64,000 nucleotides of DNA from Phoronis australis (Eukaryota; Phoronida; Phoronidae). How positions within the stretch are numbered: the stretch's first letter is position 1; each line of letters begins with the position of its first letter. Location of the stretch: NCBI GenBank assembly GCA_002633005.1, contig NMRA01000097.1:509721-573720 (forward strand). The letters run 5' to 3'. The translations under genes were made by a program, and so were the position numbers. Shown piece after piece: positions 47,881 through 58,480 of this stretch. The notes under the pieces were generated by a model. The model was given only the letters and a program-made list of their open reading frames with translations. It made no database searches and was not told the DNA's origin.

Positions 47881-49389
47881 AATGTCTTCCTAGTTAATGC
47901 AGGATTAAAATTCCATTCAAAGAAACTGGAGAACTGACCCACTGCAGTTCATGCTTGGACTGAGTGAATTTGCACACATGTACTTGAACCCAGGAGAGAG
48001 ATTGGTTATGTTTTGAGTTTGAAGACTATTTTCTAGGCTCTGTATATACACGTTAGTAAGTTCATGCAAGTTTTACGAATCAATGTTGTATAAACAACAC
48101 AATAAATTTCCAGCCACTTAATTCTTTTATACTGAGGTACATGTAGGTTTTATACGTCTGTTTTTCAATTTTGGTGTCTTTATTGCAGAGTGGGGCTTTA
48201 ACGGTGGTTGGACGTGGACGGCTACCTGGAAAATTCAAAGTATACACTGATAAACTTTAGCTCATGAACCTATGAATCCAGTTATCTGATGTCAGAAACG
48301 CGCGTTTGTAGGCACAAAACATGAATTATTTGCCTATGAAGCTAAGCGAATCGATGTATCTAAAGAAGATTAAGAGGCTTTTAAAAAGGGACCAACTTTG
48401 TAATCAAATGTCTAAGTTTTCAAATTTCCACCTCCTATAGCCAGGCTGTACTTAGTGTTAGTTTTAATGAAAATTGTTCGCACCATTGAGTGTATTGGGT
48501 TTACTGTTTACATTATTGTCAACAAAAGTGAACAGTTAAAAACCATGAAAGGCAATTCTAGGCACTATTTCTAGCCTATGGAATGCAAGGAAATCCAACA
48601 GTACTTCCCAAAACCACATCTGTGACAACTTCAGATAAACTTTCAGTTACGTTTTATTTTGTGCCCTTGTCTCTGACGATATTCTTGAATTTTGAATGTT
48701 AGGTGACTTGTTATTCCTTGGGTCATTGCTGTAATTTTAGTAGAGAATGTCTGCGCTGATGAAGCATAGTCTTCTGTTGTATAGTACTTCCTGGCCATGT
48801 ACTCACTTTTTCTTTGGTTGTGTTTCATGATTTTGTGGTGATTTATCTGTCTGAACATTGCATTCCGATTCCTCAATTCCCATATATTGTGAGAGACTGC
48901 CAAGTATCAACGTATGAATATGTTATTAAGCTGATTTAGTTTTCACTGCACTATATTTATGACACTTGATGAACCGAATCTTTACCTGTGTCTGGATTTT
49001 AGGTTCTTGTATTTCGCGCATGCTCAAACATTGTAAGGATCTAGGGTAAATTCAGGAAATACTATCAATTATTGTTAATGATATGTTAATAGAACTCTAT
49101 CTCGTTAAATGATGTATGAAAATCATTAAATGTGTTACTGTACTCCTTTTTTGTTTAATTTAGTGAAAAATGAATTTTCTTAATGCCTGTGATATTGAAA
49201 CTTATTGCTCTTGGAGGACTTAAGTTTTCAAAAGTTATGCCCTCAAAATTATTAAGTTCTGAAAACGAAAAGTTATCAAAAACTTAAGTTTTGATAACTT
49301 AAGTTTGTTCTTAAAAATTGTTCCAAAATACTTCAATTTTTGAAAAAAATCAGTTTTTAAAACTGCCCTACTGAAAAAATTCTCAGTTT
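47881..49389. other. no gene recognised
   Basis: Gene-poor. An AT-rich near-palindrome (AAGTTATCAAAA / TTTTGATAACTT) is at 49270-49300, close to the 5' side of the Penelope-like element. Confidence 0.45.
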
Positions 49390-50870
49390 GCCGAGTACCA
49401 TCTTCAGCAATTTGTCCCCACCATTCCTCCGTATGTTAAAGATACAAATCATTTTGTTAATATAATTAAAGCATCACCGATTTACTCAAGAATGTCCTCT
49501 TAATTACTCTTAATGTTAAAAATTTATACACTGATATCCATGAACAAGGAGGCGAAGAAGCCTGCAAGAAATTTCTTAATCAACGTAATAATCCTAATGT
49601 ACCTACGTCATTCATTATCCCTCTTCTTGAACATGTACTTACCACGAATCACTCCATCTATCAATAATCAACATTATCTCCAAATATAAGGTACAGCTAT
49701 GGGCACTAGGGTTGTCCCTACTTTTGCAAACCTTTTAATGGCAAATCTTGAAAATAACATCATCAAATCTTGCTCTAAAAAACCGCTTCTCTGGCTGAGG
49801 TATATTGACGACATTTTCATGATTTGGTCCACAAACATTACATGCATCCTAAGAAAATATTAACAAATTTCACACCACAATAAACTTCACCCACGGCACT
49901 TGTCAAAATGAAATTTCATTTTAGATGTCACTGTCACCTTTAGTAATGATAGACTAGAAACGGACTTATTCTGTAAAGAAACTGACATATCATTTATTTC
50001 ATACCTCTCACGGTATGAACAGCCTTCCATATAGTCTTGGAATTGGAATTCGTGGCATTTGTTCAGAAGAAAGTGCCTTTAATAACCGTTTAAATGAACT
50101 AAAGCATTACTTACTTTAAATTCATTTTCTCTTACATCTTATACACAAATAGTTTGACAAAGTCCGCTCAATCACAAGAAATGAATCTTTAAGAACTAAA
50201 GCGAAATATAATACTTTTAATAGAATACCCTACTCAACCATTTTCAATCCACGATTAAACGGAATTAGCCACGTCTTCAGAAAACATCTTTCTACTCTGC
50301 TTATTTCGCCTCAAATGAAAAACCTATTCCCTCATCCACCAATAATTTCTTGTAGAAAATGCAAAAGCTTAAAAAGTATTTTGTTAGAACAAATATGGAC
50401 TTTAAAAACCAAACTGACAAACCTATTGACAACACACAACGTAACAAATCAAGATCCAAAATTTGTAACTTTATCAACAACAATACATGTACTTCCTTCC
50501 AATCTTCTCAAACCAAGGAACACTTTGAAATGAAACATTATTTTGACTGCTCACACAACAATGTCAATTACCTAATAACACGTAGAAAATGTTCCATTCA
50601 ATATTTAGGACAAACGCAACATCATGTACAAACTCGGTTTCACAATCTCATATTGAACATAATATAAAAAACGTTCGTATACTATAGGTAATCATTTCAA
50701 TTCCAAAAAACACAATCAACAAGATCCTTCTGTACAAATAATAGAGAAACTCCAATACCCCGGTACCCCTCACAGACTAGAAAGAGAACAATTTTGGAGT
50801 AATAAGATGAACACACTGGAATCTAGTGGATTGAACAAAAGGACTCCTTACTTTATATCCTTTATTTTTC
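49390..50870 (+). pseudogene. Penelope-like retroelement: reverse transcriptase and GIY-YIG endonuclease, decayed
   Basis: Frames in series give SYVKD-like PPYVKDTNHFVN (about 49430), LNVKNLYTDI then GEEACKKFL (about 49515-49580), GTAMGTRVVPTFANLLMANL (from 49690) and LWLRYIDDIFMIW (catalytic YIDD at 49801-49812). A spacer follows, then ISCRKCKS (about 50350), FDCSHNNVNYLI, and CSIQYLGQTQHHVQTRFHN (about 50595-50650), which is the GIY-YIG nuclease core, ending with QFWSNKMNTLESSGLNKRTP (about 50790-50845). GTxMGTxxxPxxANLFM and YIDDIF are typical of Penelope-like elements, and a GIY-YIG C-terminus is diagnostic of the endonuclease-bearing group. Several frameshifts and stops make it inactive. 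Terminal repeats were not identified. Confidence 0.85.
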
Positions 50871-51163
50871 CGCAATTATGTACCATATTCATTCTGCCAT
50901 TTATCAGATGTCAATTTTCATATGCATGTAGTGCTTGTTTTTACTTTACTTCTGTTTCTGTTGACGAAGGATGTTATATACGGAAACTTCAGTGCTCCAA
51001 TTTTGTTGTATTTTACGTATATCTATTCCGTGTATGTTACGTATTCAGTAGAAAGTGTATTCAATTTTCTCGTACTCAAATAAGTGGCACTGAAGTTGAC
51101 GTCACTAACTAATCCCTCTGACACTAATTTGTTGTTGATTGGGAATGTCCACTGTGTGCTACA

Positions 51164-51424
51164 ATGGATGTTGACAACTTCTTGTCAGAATGTTATGTAA
51201 ATCCTACTTCCGCTTGTTTATCGAAACTCAGAAAGTCAGATTTGTTAGCGATTGGTGGCAAAATAGGTCTTGCCACAAAAACGGCAATGCGCAGGAGTGA
51301 AATCCTGAGAATAGTTTGTCATTATTTTGTAGAGGAAGATTTATTACCTGACGACGCTCTTTCCTCTAATAAGCTTCAGAGTGAAACTGAGAATGAAATG
51401 ATTAAACTACAACTTCAAATTTGA
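51164..51424 (+). CDS. Small ORF with a SAP-like helical N-terminus, probable retroelement gag remnant
   Basis: Starts at an ATG (MDVDNFLSECYVNPTSACLS) and continues KLRKSDLLAIGGKIGLATKT, RRSEILRIVCHYFVEEDLLP, ending in an acidic helix. The L..L.K..L..IG...GL......R..EI...V alternation resembles SAP-like helix-extension-helix starts that precede gag regions or stand alone in cnidarian multi-copy genes. Intact for 86 codons. It lies 300 bp after the Penelope-like element and 250 bp before a THAP-like start. Function unknown; it may be one exon of a longer gene, since a GTGAGT follows the stop within 10 bases. Confidence 0.4.
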   Translation: MDVDNFLSECYVNPTSACLSKLRKSDLLAIGGKIGLATKTAMRRSEILRIVCHYFVEEDLLPDDALSSNKLQSETENEMIKLQLQI

Positions 51425-51672
51425 GAGTGAGTAAGAGCGCCCATGTTTATAACAAATAAAAAGACGTTACAGAAAAATAGACGAAATGGCGAAAAGTTGA
51501 CATTTTATTTTTGAAATGCTGCTTAAATAGAAATGAAAAGGCCTCAGGAAAAACCCCTAAAAATACCGGGTGAGCTGCTTGAATTCTGGTTCACTTGCCG
51601 AGAAACACTTCTAATACTGAAATTCAGTAGTGTGGTTATCGTGCTCCAGGTCTCTTAACAGGAAAACCAAGA

Positions 51673-51846
51673 ATGGAGAGGCGTTGCGTTAGTGGTGGTT
51701 GTAGCATCGTAGTTTCGGACCATGACGTAACTCTTTTCGCTTTCCCACGAGATTTAGGAACACGTTTGAAGCTCCCGATACTCGTTTGTAGGTTGGCATG
51801 TTACACTGACGCTGGGTACTTTTATACGCCACTCGCACGTCTATAG
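51673..51846 (+). pseudogene. THAP-like zinc finger N-terminal fragment
   Basis: The ATG opens MERRCVSGGCS, followed by DHDVTLFAFPRDLGTRLK. This matches the first half of a THAP domain (M-x-x-x-C-x(4)-C, then a hydrophobic-x-FP segment). The expected W and the distal C-x2-H are not present in frame, so it is a fragment or a decayed copy. It is unlike the Kolobok THAP copies in this window (MPRCCCVPGC), so it comes from another family member. Confidence 0.4.
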
Positions 51847-53171
51847 GGTTAAGATACCTTCAATTGAAGTCCACTTTGTTTAATTTCTACTTGTTGGGAT
51901 ATCTAATTAAGGATTGCGATATACAATGTAATTTTAAAATTAAACAACATACATCGATCAATAACAGCATTACAATCGTTGCTGGCACAAGCCAATTGAT
52001 TTTAACCATAATGTATTAAGTAAAACGCTGAAACTTTCAAGATAATGAAAATTCAACAAAAATTTGACATTTGATTAAACAGATGCGTCGAAGTTTTATG
52101 TATCTGCACTCATGCGGTCATGGGAAATTTAACCAACATAAAGAAGAAAATGTCGTCATGGTTACTATCGTTATGGAATTAATCTATGAAACGGTATCAT
52201 CGATTACTTAACAACTGGATGTCCAGATAAATACTAGCAATCAGTTTGTCATATCGGACCTTACATACATCTTGATGTGTTATACCAAAATATTTAAAAT
52301 AACTATAGATTTTGACTCAGTAAAAGTATATGTTTTTTTAATTTGATTGTTCACGTTTAATGGTCTGTCATCAATTGCCTATAACAACCATATCATTTTG
52401 CTAAAATGAGTTGAGCATAAATATTAAAAAATATTATTCATAACTTGAACAAATTTCATTTCATATAAAACCCTGAAACTAGATTACTAAAACGTTGTAA
52501 CAAGTATACCTAACTACACCATTTGTTTCAAAAGTTCTACTTTATATCCCGTCACGCGAGGGTAGACCAATTTAAAAACAATCCCTAGCACAAATTTGAG
52601 AGTAGAGCATAAAGCATAATTTCGTTATTTCAATTAGCCATTTCAGAATTAAAATATTTTCCAAAATTTGGATATTTTTTGTGTCCTACATCACCGTCAC
52701 GTTGAAGGTGGCGAGTTTGGTCAATGACTGAGACAGTTTAAAATCCAGTCAAATCGATTTTGTACGTGATAAATCTGCATGTACATAAATCATCAAAAAA
52801 TCTTTAAGTTAACATGTCGACTTTTATTCCCGCAATAAGAAATGAACTTGCTGTCACGCGTCTTCGTCAAAGTTTTCAATTAAAATAAACTTGTTTGGAA
52901 AAAGAATCAATATCATTAAATTTCATAAATCTTGTCAAATTTCAATTATACATATAGATGATTCAAAACCAACCAACTGTTTCACCTTACTTAAACACCC
53001 AGGAAAAGTTAGCTGGTAAAAAAACAAAACGATATCCAATCAGTCTTCATTAAACCATGAAATTGAACAGATTAAAATTTTCGTGACACAAGTTACTGGC
53101 TCAAAGACTGATTCCTTAATATCCATGCCAATTTTCCTCTTCTTTGTCAACAACGACAACTCAAACACCAG
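51847..53171. other. no gene recognised
   Basis: AT-rich sequence without motifs. Confidence 0.45.
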
Positions 53172-53450
53172 CAGCCGATTTTATGAAGGTAATTTAAGGT
53201 TAAACCTGGTTTAAACTGAAAACTTATACCACGTTTAAAGATAATCTGCATTTCATTGATGTGGTTTAAGTTTTAGACCCGTGGACTAGTAAAACCTGGT
53301 CCGATTTCTAGTTTAGACCTGGTCTAATTCAATTTCCATTTTACCACCGAGGTCTATATCCCTTAGACATTAGTCTTGGTCAGACTCAGGTTTAGTCTTG
53401 CTAAATATATTGCACTTACATGATATAGGTGCAATTCAATGTTTTAATGT
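53172..53450 (+). mobile_element. Single-ended fragment of the CAGCCGATTTCAT transposon family
   Basis: Begins CAGCCGATTTTATGAAGG and follows the left end of the 2401-3725 element through GGTTAAACCTGGTTTAA, GTTTAAAGATAATCTG, TTTTAGACCCGTGG and ATATAGGTGCAA. The opposite inverted end is absent. An (AT)n run starts about 20 bp later. Confidence 0.7.
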
Positions 53451-53472
53451 TTGTTACTAAATCTTCAATACA

Positions 53473-53473
53473 A

Positions 53474-53508
<35 letters not shown>
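53473..53508. repeat. (AT)n microsatellite
   Basis: About 17 uninterrupted AT units. Confidence 0.95.
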
Positions 53509-53511
<3 letters not shown>

Positions 53512-54062
53512 AGAAAGCGCTAAGAGGCATTACATCTGGGTAAAACAATACAAATAAATCTATATACAACTATTATACACAAATACATAAATTAAAAAAT
53601 TGATGTTAAGATTACATTGATATATGATTACTAATGTAAATAAATGATTTTCATACACATGTATACAGTTCTATCCACTCCCACAAAGAGATTTAATATT
53701 ATAAAGAAATTTTGATACTATTTCCAATAAAATCTTAACTTCATTTGGGTTGTGTTCTTGACATCCATATAGAAAAAAATGTTGTACAATTGCGGAATTT
53801 AAGAATATTGTTTGTAGCCATTGGGGTATTGTTCGAGGGTCTGGAAAAGTTGTACCCTCTGGTACCTGCATAACTCAAAACAAAGAAAACATGAGCATTT
53901 GTCTCCACAGGAAGAGAGAGGCGAAATATTATTAAAATTATGTCTAGATTCCTCGCCGTTTAGGAATAGACCGCATCTTGATCAGTATAGGACTTTTCAT
54001 AGTTGCGAGGAAGTTGAAATGATGTCAATGGGGCTGGCAAGTCTTGAGTAGTGGCATGCATT
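53509..54062. other. no gene recognised
   Basis: Open frames on both strands near 53671-54051 are short and without domains. Confidence 0.45.
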
Positions 54063-55250
54063 TTAAAGGCGAAAGCAGCCCTTTTTCATATCATTTTTAG
54101 GAAAAATAAGGATCGTTGATTATCCCAGACACAATTTTCACTTAAAGCTTTTCGTAATTTGATTAACTTCTCGTCCTCTACTCCGGAAGTGACGTTTTGG
54201 GAGGCAAGAGTTTCGCGCTAATTTCTTTTCGGTATAGTCTGACTGTGAGAGCTGTCGAGTCAGTCATTGTTTTACCTCGTTTATGATAAGTTTGGTCGTC
54301 GTTTGCTTTTGTTTACAAGTCAGTCAACATGCCACGCTGTTGCTGCGTGCCGGGATGAACTCATTATCGTCTAACAAGCGTCTTGGGTACCTTGCGTCGC
54401 TTTCCGAAGGATGACACACTTTGCCGTACTTGGCTAGCTCGTTCATGTGAAGAACGCAGCGCTACAAAGCAGTGGAGGGTTACCGAGTGTGTGGCAAGCA
54501 TTTTCTGCCCTAAGATTATGACAGATATGTTCGCTGAATTGATGAAGGTCCCTGCGAAACAGCACCTAAAGAAGGGTACCATACCGTCGCTGCTGATTCC
54601 CGGCAGTGCCCCGTCGCCAACCCCTAGAAGTGCGTTTTTGAAGCAAGAAGCCTCGAATGCTGTGGCCACTATATACATTGTACAGTGATTGGAGGCACTT
54701 CATCTACTGTCACCCGTGCCTCCGAACGTACCCCATTGCGTGCAATTCCGGGAACTAGCAGTGATTCGCCCTGTGCTGTTGTCTCTAGCCCAGAGCCTGC
54801 AAGCAGCCCTGCAACGATGTTGAGTAGTGGGAGTGAATACAGGCCCAGTTCGATACCCAGTGAAGAGGACAGTTCGTCACCCGATACAGATCGGTGAGCC
54901 TAAGTTTGATAATTTTATTGTGGACTTGTATTGGAGCTATTTGGAAAGTGCTAGGTGTGTGGCGAGGGAGTCACACGGCGGGATGTAAGCAGTTTGGGTG
55001 CTCAGATCACCGTTCAGTTGGAGTGTGTCGCGGGACACTCGAGCATGTGGGACAGTTCTTCCTCTGTACGTGAGACGATAATGAGTACACCCCATTACGC
55101 AGCAACAGCGTGGCATGTTGACTGACTCGTAAGCAAAAGCAAATGACAACCAAACTTATCACAATCGAGGCAGAACTATGACTGACTCGACTGCTCTCAC
55201 ACTCAGACTATATGAAAAGAAATTGGCGCGAAATTCTTGCCTCCTAAAAC
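54063..55250 (+). mobile_element. Kolobok-type THAP transposon, deletion derivative B
   Basis: The left end is TTAA followed by AGGCGAAAGCAGCC. The left repeat includes CTACTCCGGAAGTGACG and the THAP start; the right repeat inverts it (from about 55080) but stops at the GGAGGCAAGAATTTC block near 55250, so the outer 150 bp or so of the right end, with its TTAA, is lost. Same internal coding segments as element C. Confidence 0.8.
54329..55080 (+). pseudogene. THAP-type transposase N-terminal part in element B
   Basis: ATG at 54329 opens MPRCCCVPG, but codon 10, Cys in the homologues, is TGA here (54356-54358). The rest of the THAP domain follows: VLGTLRRFPKDDTLCRTWLA, then CEERSAT, TECVASIFCPKIMTDMF. 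Next come a linker (LKKGTIPSLLIPGSAPSP), a Ser/Pro-rich region (SSGSEYRPSSIPSEEDSSS) and FDNFIVDLYW..., with frameshifts near 54690 and 54895. The coding part ends near a WDSS-like point where the opposite inverted repeat begins; the catalytic domain is absent. Confidence 0.78.
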
Positions 55251-55429
55251 TGTCAGTCTATATTCTGACAGTATTTCAAGTTCACGAACAGCAGGCCAAC
55301 CTCAATAAACTTGGAAGCGTTTTCTTGAGTGGCTAAAGGTTTTGATGTTCTAATTATTGTATTGACTGCTCGCACCCGGCCTGAATATAGGAGGCTCGAA
55401 GGTATGTGGACCTTTTACCTAAAGAAAAT

Positions 55430-55610
55430 GAGGCACAACATTCAGACCTATGAATTGCGCATTCGCGTTGAATTCAGTCCTGTGGACTTTTGTCTCGTTT
55501 TCTCGGACTTTTTGTTTCTCTGAAGCGGACCTTTTAGCCCACTTCGCTAAATGGGGGGCTCGTTCAAGCCCCCCGAGCCTCCCCCCTGGGTGTGCACATG
55601 GATCGGTTGA
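55430..55610 (+). repeat. GAGCCCCC-hairpin repeat family, copy 4
   Basis: Reads GGACTTTTGTCTCGTTTTCT, GGACTTTTTG, CCTTTTAGCCCACTTCGC and GGGGGGCTCGTTCAAGCCCC, the inverse of copy 1. Best preserved together with copy 5. Confidence 0.7.
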
Positions 55611-56210
55611 AGTTTTTTTCATATAGCCTACTTACAAAGCAACAGGCTGTCTAGTAAGCTTTGATGTAGTTTGAATGTGTCTGCGACAATAGTTATTTTT
55701 TATAGAAGCGACATTTCCCTGGGCCGTGCGAATTGGAATAAGCTCTAATGCCCAGCTGTTAATTAGATAAAAACCCTGGCAACAGCATTTGAATAGATGA
55801 AATATGCTTCTGCTAGTCACATTCATGCATTTTTTCTCTTTCTGGTGAAGCTGGTCCTCATGTTGTACTAGAAACTCGCACTTTTTCCAGTCCCGAAGAG
55901 ATATTGGTGGCTTAAGTTTGTTAATCGAATGGGTTATCTGCAACCAGTAATCTGGTTTGTTTGTGCAGGTGAACGCTTTTGTTTATTTGTTGTGTACCTT
56001 TACTCATCAGCCTAAGTCAGAGAAACGCTTGAACTGCCCATGCATTTTATTTAAGCTCATCCACTGGTTAAAATTCAGTTCACGACAGAATCGTGGTGGC
56101 TGTGGGAAATACATGGATAAGCAGCCTACGCATTTTATACTATGTAAAAAAAAACGAAAAGCGCTCAACACGGAGCTTATAAATTAGTCCATCACTGAGT
56201 CTGGTTCTAC
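55611..56210. other. 3' flank of the 56.2 kb gene; nothing else recognised
   Basis: Contains a reverse AATAAA (56046-56051) about 160 bp beyond the stop codon of the minus-strand gene, a possible polyadenylation signal. Confidence 0.45.
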
Positions 56211-57209
56211 CTATTCACATTCAGCGGAAATGCAGCACAACATTCTTTGCCATCGTGGAGCGACATTGTGGCCCTTGGAAGAGGGGCTTGTGGAAACTTT
56301 TGTATTGCCGCCATTTTTTCTAAAAGTCGTCTTCAATTTCTTGAAAAAACCCTGTTTAACATCTTTAGATGAAGCTGAGGTGTAGGTGTTCTCCGAAACG
56401 TCAAGGATGACTGCATCCGAAGATGTCGCATTGTTGGGCAATTCTGCGACACCTGATGGGTTGCCGTCATCCATGCGAATGTGTACAACGTCACCTGATT
56501 TGTCGGTGCGAGATTTCGTAATCGTGATGTCCTCAGCATCGCGTTGAGGGCTACAGAAGCTTCCCGTGACATGTTTTGCAGGACCGCCGCAAATTGCACT
56601 CTGGAATAACGCCACCGGACCAGTGGGCTTGACGCTTTCCAGAAGCCGACCGTGAACGCTATCTGGTTTGTACTGAATTGGAGATCTAAGGACGGTCTCT
56701 TCGACATCAGTAGCAGTTTTCTCTAACTGAGTTTTCTCTGGCTTGTTAGCACTGCATGTAGCCGACATCGGAAAGCTTCTCTCCAGTAACTGGGGCTCTG
56801 CGGTTTCACATGCGTTGTTCAGCTCGATTGTTGTCGCCTTTTTCGTCTCGCACTCAATGAAAAACTCGATGGGGGCTGTTTGTTTGCGGGTTGTGCAGTT
56901 TGCCTCTTTCCGGCATAACAACTCACCCTGATAGCTACGCAAGTCATTAATGTAACCCTCGTACATTTCCTTTACTCCAATATCAGTCTCTGCGTCATTG
57001 AGAGCAATAGCAGCGTCCAGTACGTCGGCCAACCATTTTTCATCGTCGATGTTTGTGCAATGGTCTGCGTTACTGAACATGAAGCTGCACACAAAAGATA
57101 CTACTTTATCAGTCATTCTCAATACAGAGTAAGAAATACAGCTAACACACCACACTAAATATAATGTTATACCTTCGAGCAAATGTTCTAATTTCCAGCC
57201 GGTAGCCAT
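56211..57209 (-). CDS. Uncharacterised two-exon gene, about 296 aa
   Basis: The longest open frame of the window. I propose exon 1 at 57173-57209 (MATGWKLEHLLE, donor GTATAA) and exon 2 at 56211-57064, entered after an acceptor GCAG in phase 1, giving 891 nt including the stop. Exon 2 starts HCTNIDDEKWLADVLDAAIA, is acidic and helical at first, then Ser/Thr/Glu-rich and low in structure. Near the end is a basic stretch (QGFFKKLKTTFRKNGG), and it ends RMLCCISAECE. The cluster of basic residues and the terminal Cys pair could serve membrane contact or lipidation, but that is a guess. Without splicing the frame stays open and adds a hydrophobic segment (LYLVWCVSCISYSVL). A retained intron is therefore possible, and an alternative acceptor (TGTGCAG) lies 29 bp upstream in a different phase. 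No family recognised. Confidence 0.55.
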   Translation of the reverse strand: MATGWKLEHLLEGITLYLVWCVSCISYSVLRMTDKVVSFVCSFMFSNADHCTNIDDEKWLADVLDAAIALNDAETDIGVKEMYEGYINDLRSYQGELLCRKEANCTTRKQTAPIEFFIECETKKATTIELNNACETAEPQLLERSFPMSATCSANKPEKTQLEKTATDVEETVLRSPIQYKPDSVHGRLLESVKPTGPVALFQSAICGGPAKHVTGSFCSPQRDAEDITITKSRTDKSGDVVHIRMDDGNPSGVAELPNNATSSDAVILDVSENTYTSASSKDVKQGFFKKLKTTFRKNGGNTKVSTSPSSKGHNVAPRWQRMLCCISAECE

Positions 57210-57550
57210 TTGTACAGGTAGGTCCATTATACAAATGATTAATTAGTGATTACGTACAATGTACGTCGACAATAGCACGACGCCACAAATCAAAGACGTC
57301 AAATGCCAAAAAAGTCCCAAACTTTGCGAACTTTTTGTATGACATTTACCTTGGGAAGATCATATCTTTTTAACTGCGACTTATTCATTTTGGAAATTGG
57401 TTATATTTTGTCGATCAACAGTTCTTGGGCAATTTTCTTAGATTGCACTAACAATTTTCAACCATCTTTAAACTACTTTTCAAGATGCATAATCTCATAC
57501 AATTGTGAATATGCAAATGAAGTTCTAATTCACAAACAACCCCGGGTCCT
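57210..57550. other. Upstream region of the 56.2 kb gene
   Basis: Probable promoter side of the minus-strand gene. No defined promoter element can be supported. Confidence 0.4.
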
Positions 57551-57966
57551 CCAGGGCCCGAAATCTAATGTATGTACTCGAAACGAACTCAAAATTATTC
57601 TTTATTTTATCAATTTCTCTGCTCCTTTTATGCGAACTCAAGATAAGTGGTTATCAGACTGTGCTCGAATACATTTAATAGTTTACGCATATGAGTTTCT
57701 AGACCAAGTTTGTACTTGATGACCCTTATATTCGCGCTACAAACTGGAGTAAACACTCGAAATTTCGAGTTCAAATTCGATATTTTAGCATTAATGTTGA
57801 GTTTATCAACTGCAAACTGAGAATAAAAAACTTTCCACGTTAGTCATTATGTACTCAAACATAGAATAATAGACATTTATCTTGAGTTCGCACAAAAGTA
57901 GAGTAGAAAACGCCAAACATAACTTCGATTCCCATTTCGAGTAAAAACATAAAAACTCGGGCGCAG
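57551..57966. mobile_element. Foldback MITE with GGGCCCG ends, copy 2
   Basis: The same two-arm structure as 38320-38726: CCAGGGCCCGAAATC at one end, AAACTCGGGCGC at the other. It has matching internal GAACTCAAGATAAGTGG and its inverse TTATCTTGAGTTCGC, and several ACTCGAAA units. Slightly more eroded at the outer ends. Confidence 0.8.
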
Positions 57967-58299
57967 GTCCAAGGCTAAATCTGGGTACGTTCATACCACA
58001 AAATGAGCCCCTCCCATTGCACGCGCCTCGAGCGAATCGGACAAAGCTAGCAACAATACTAAAATATTAGATTTGCCCGGCTTGCTATCACTAAATTCCT
58101 CGAGTATGTTAATAACAGCTAGCAAACATTCATTTTGCAGTGGAAGTGTTTTTCAGTACTAAAGGGCCGCATTACGAAGTTAATTGAAAAAAATAGGAAC
58201 AGGTAATACATGCGCGCAACCAGGGGAGCAAGTGGGGAGCTCGAATTTTTTAATGTGAACCTTTTATTAAGATTCACAACGTACGCCGTTCAGAGCTAG
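57967..58299. other. no gene recognised
   Basis: Short spacer between two repeats. Confidence 0.45.
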
Positions 58300-58480
58300 G
58301 AATTGTGCATTCGCCGAATGTTGGCAGTTTCTTCATTTTTAAAGGACTTTTGTCTCGTTTTCTACTTTTTTCGGAGTTTTTGCTTTTCCGAGGCGGACCC
58401 TTTTGCCCACTTAGCCAAAAATGGGGAGCTCCTTCGAAGGAGCCCCCTCCCCCGAGTGTGCGCATGCATTGGCAACAGAA
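58300..58480 (+). repeat. GAGCCCCC-hairpin repeat family, copy 5
   Basis: Reads AAAGGACTTTTGTCTCGTTT, GGCGGACCCTTTTGCCCACT and GGGGAGCTCCTTCGAAGGAG, with a palindromic AGCTCCTTCGAAGGAGC core and a GTGTGCGCATGCAT end as in copy 4. Confidence 0.7.
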
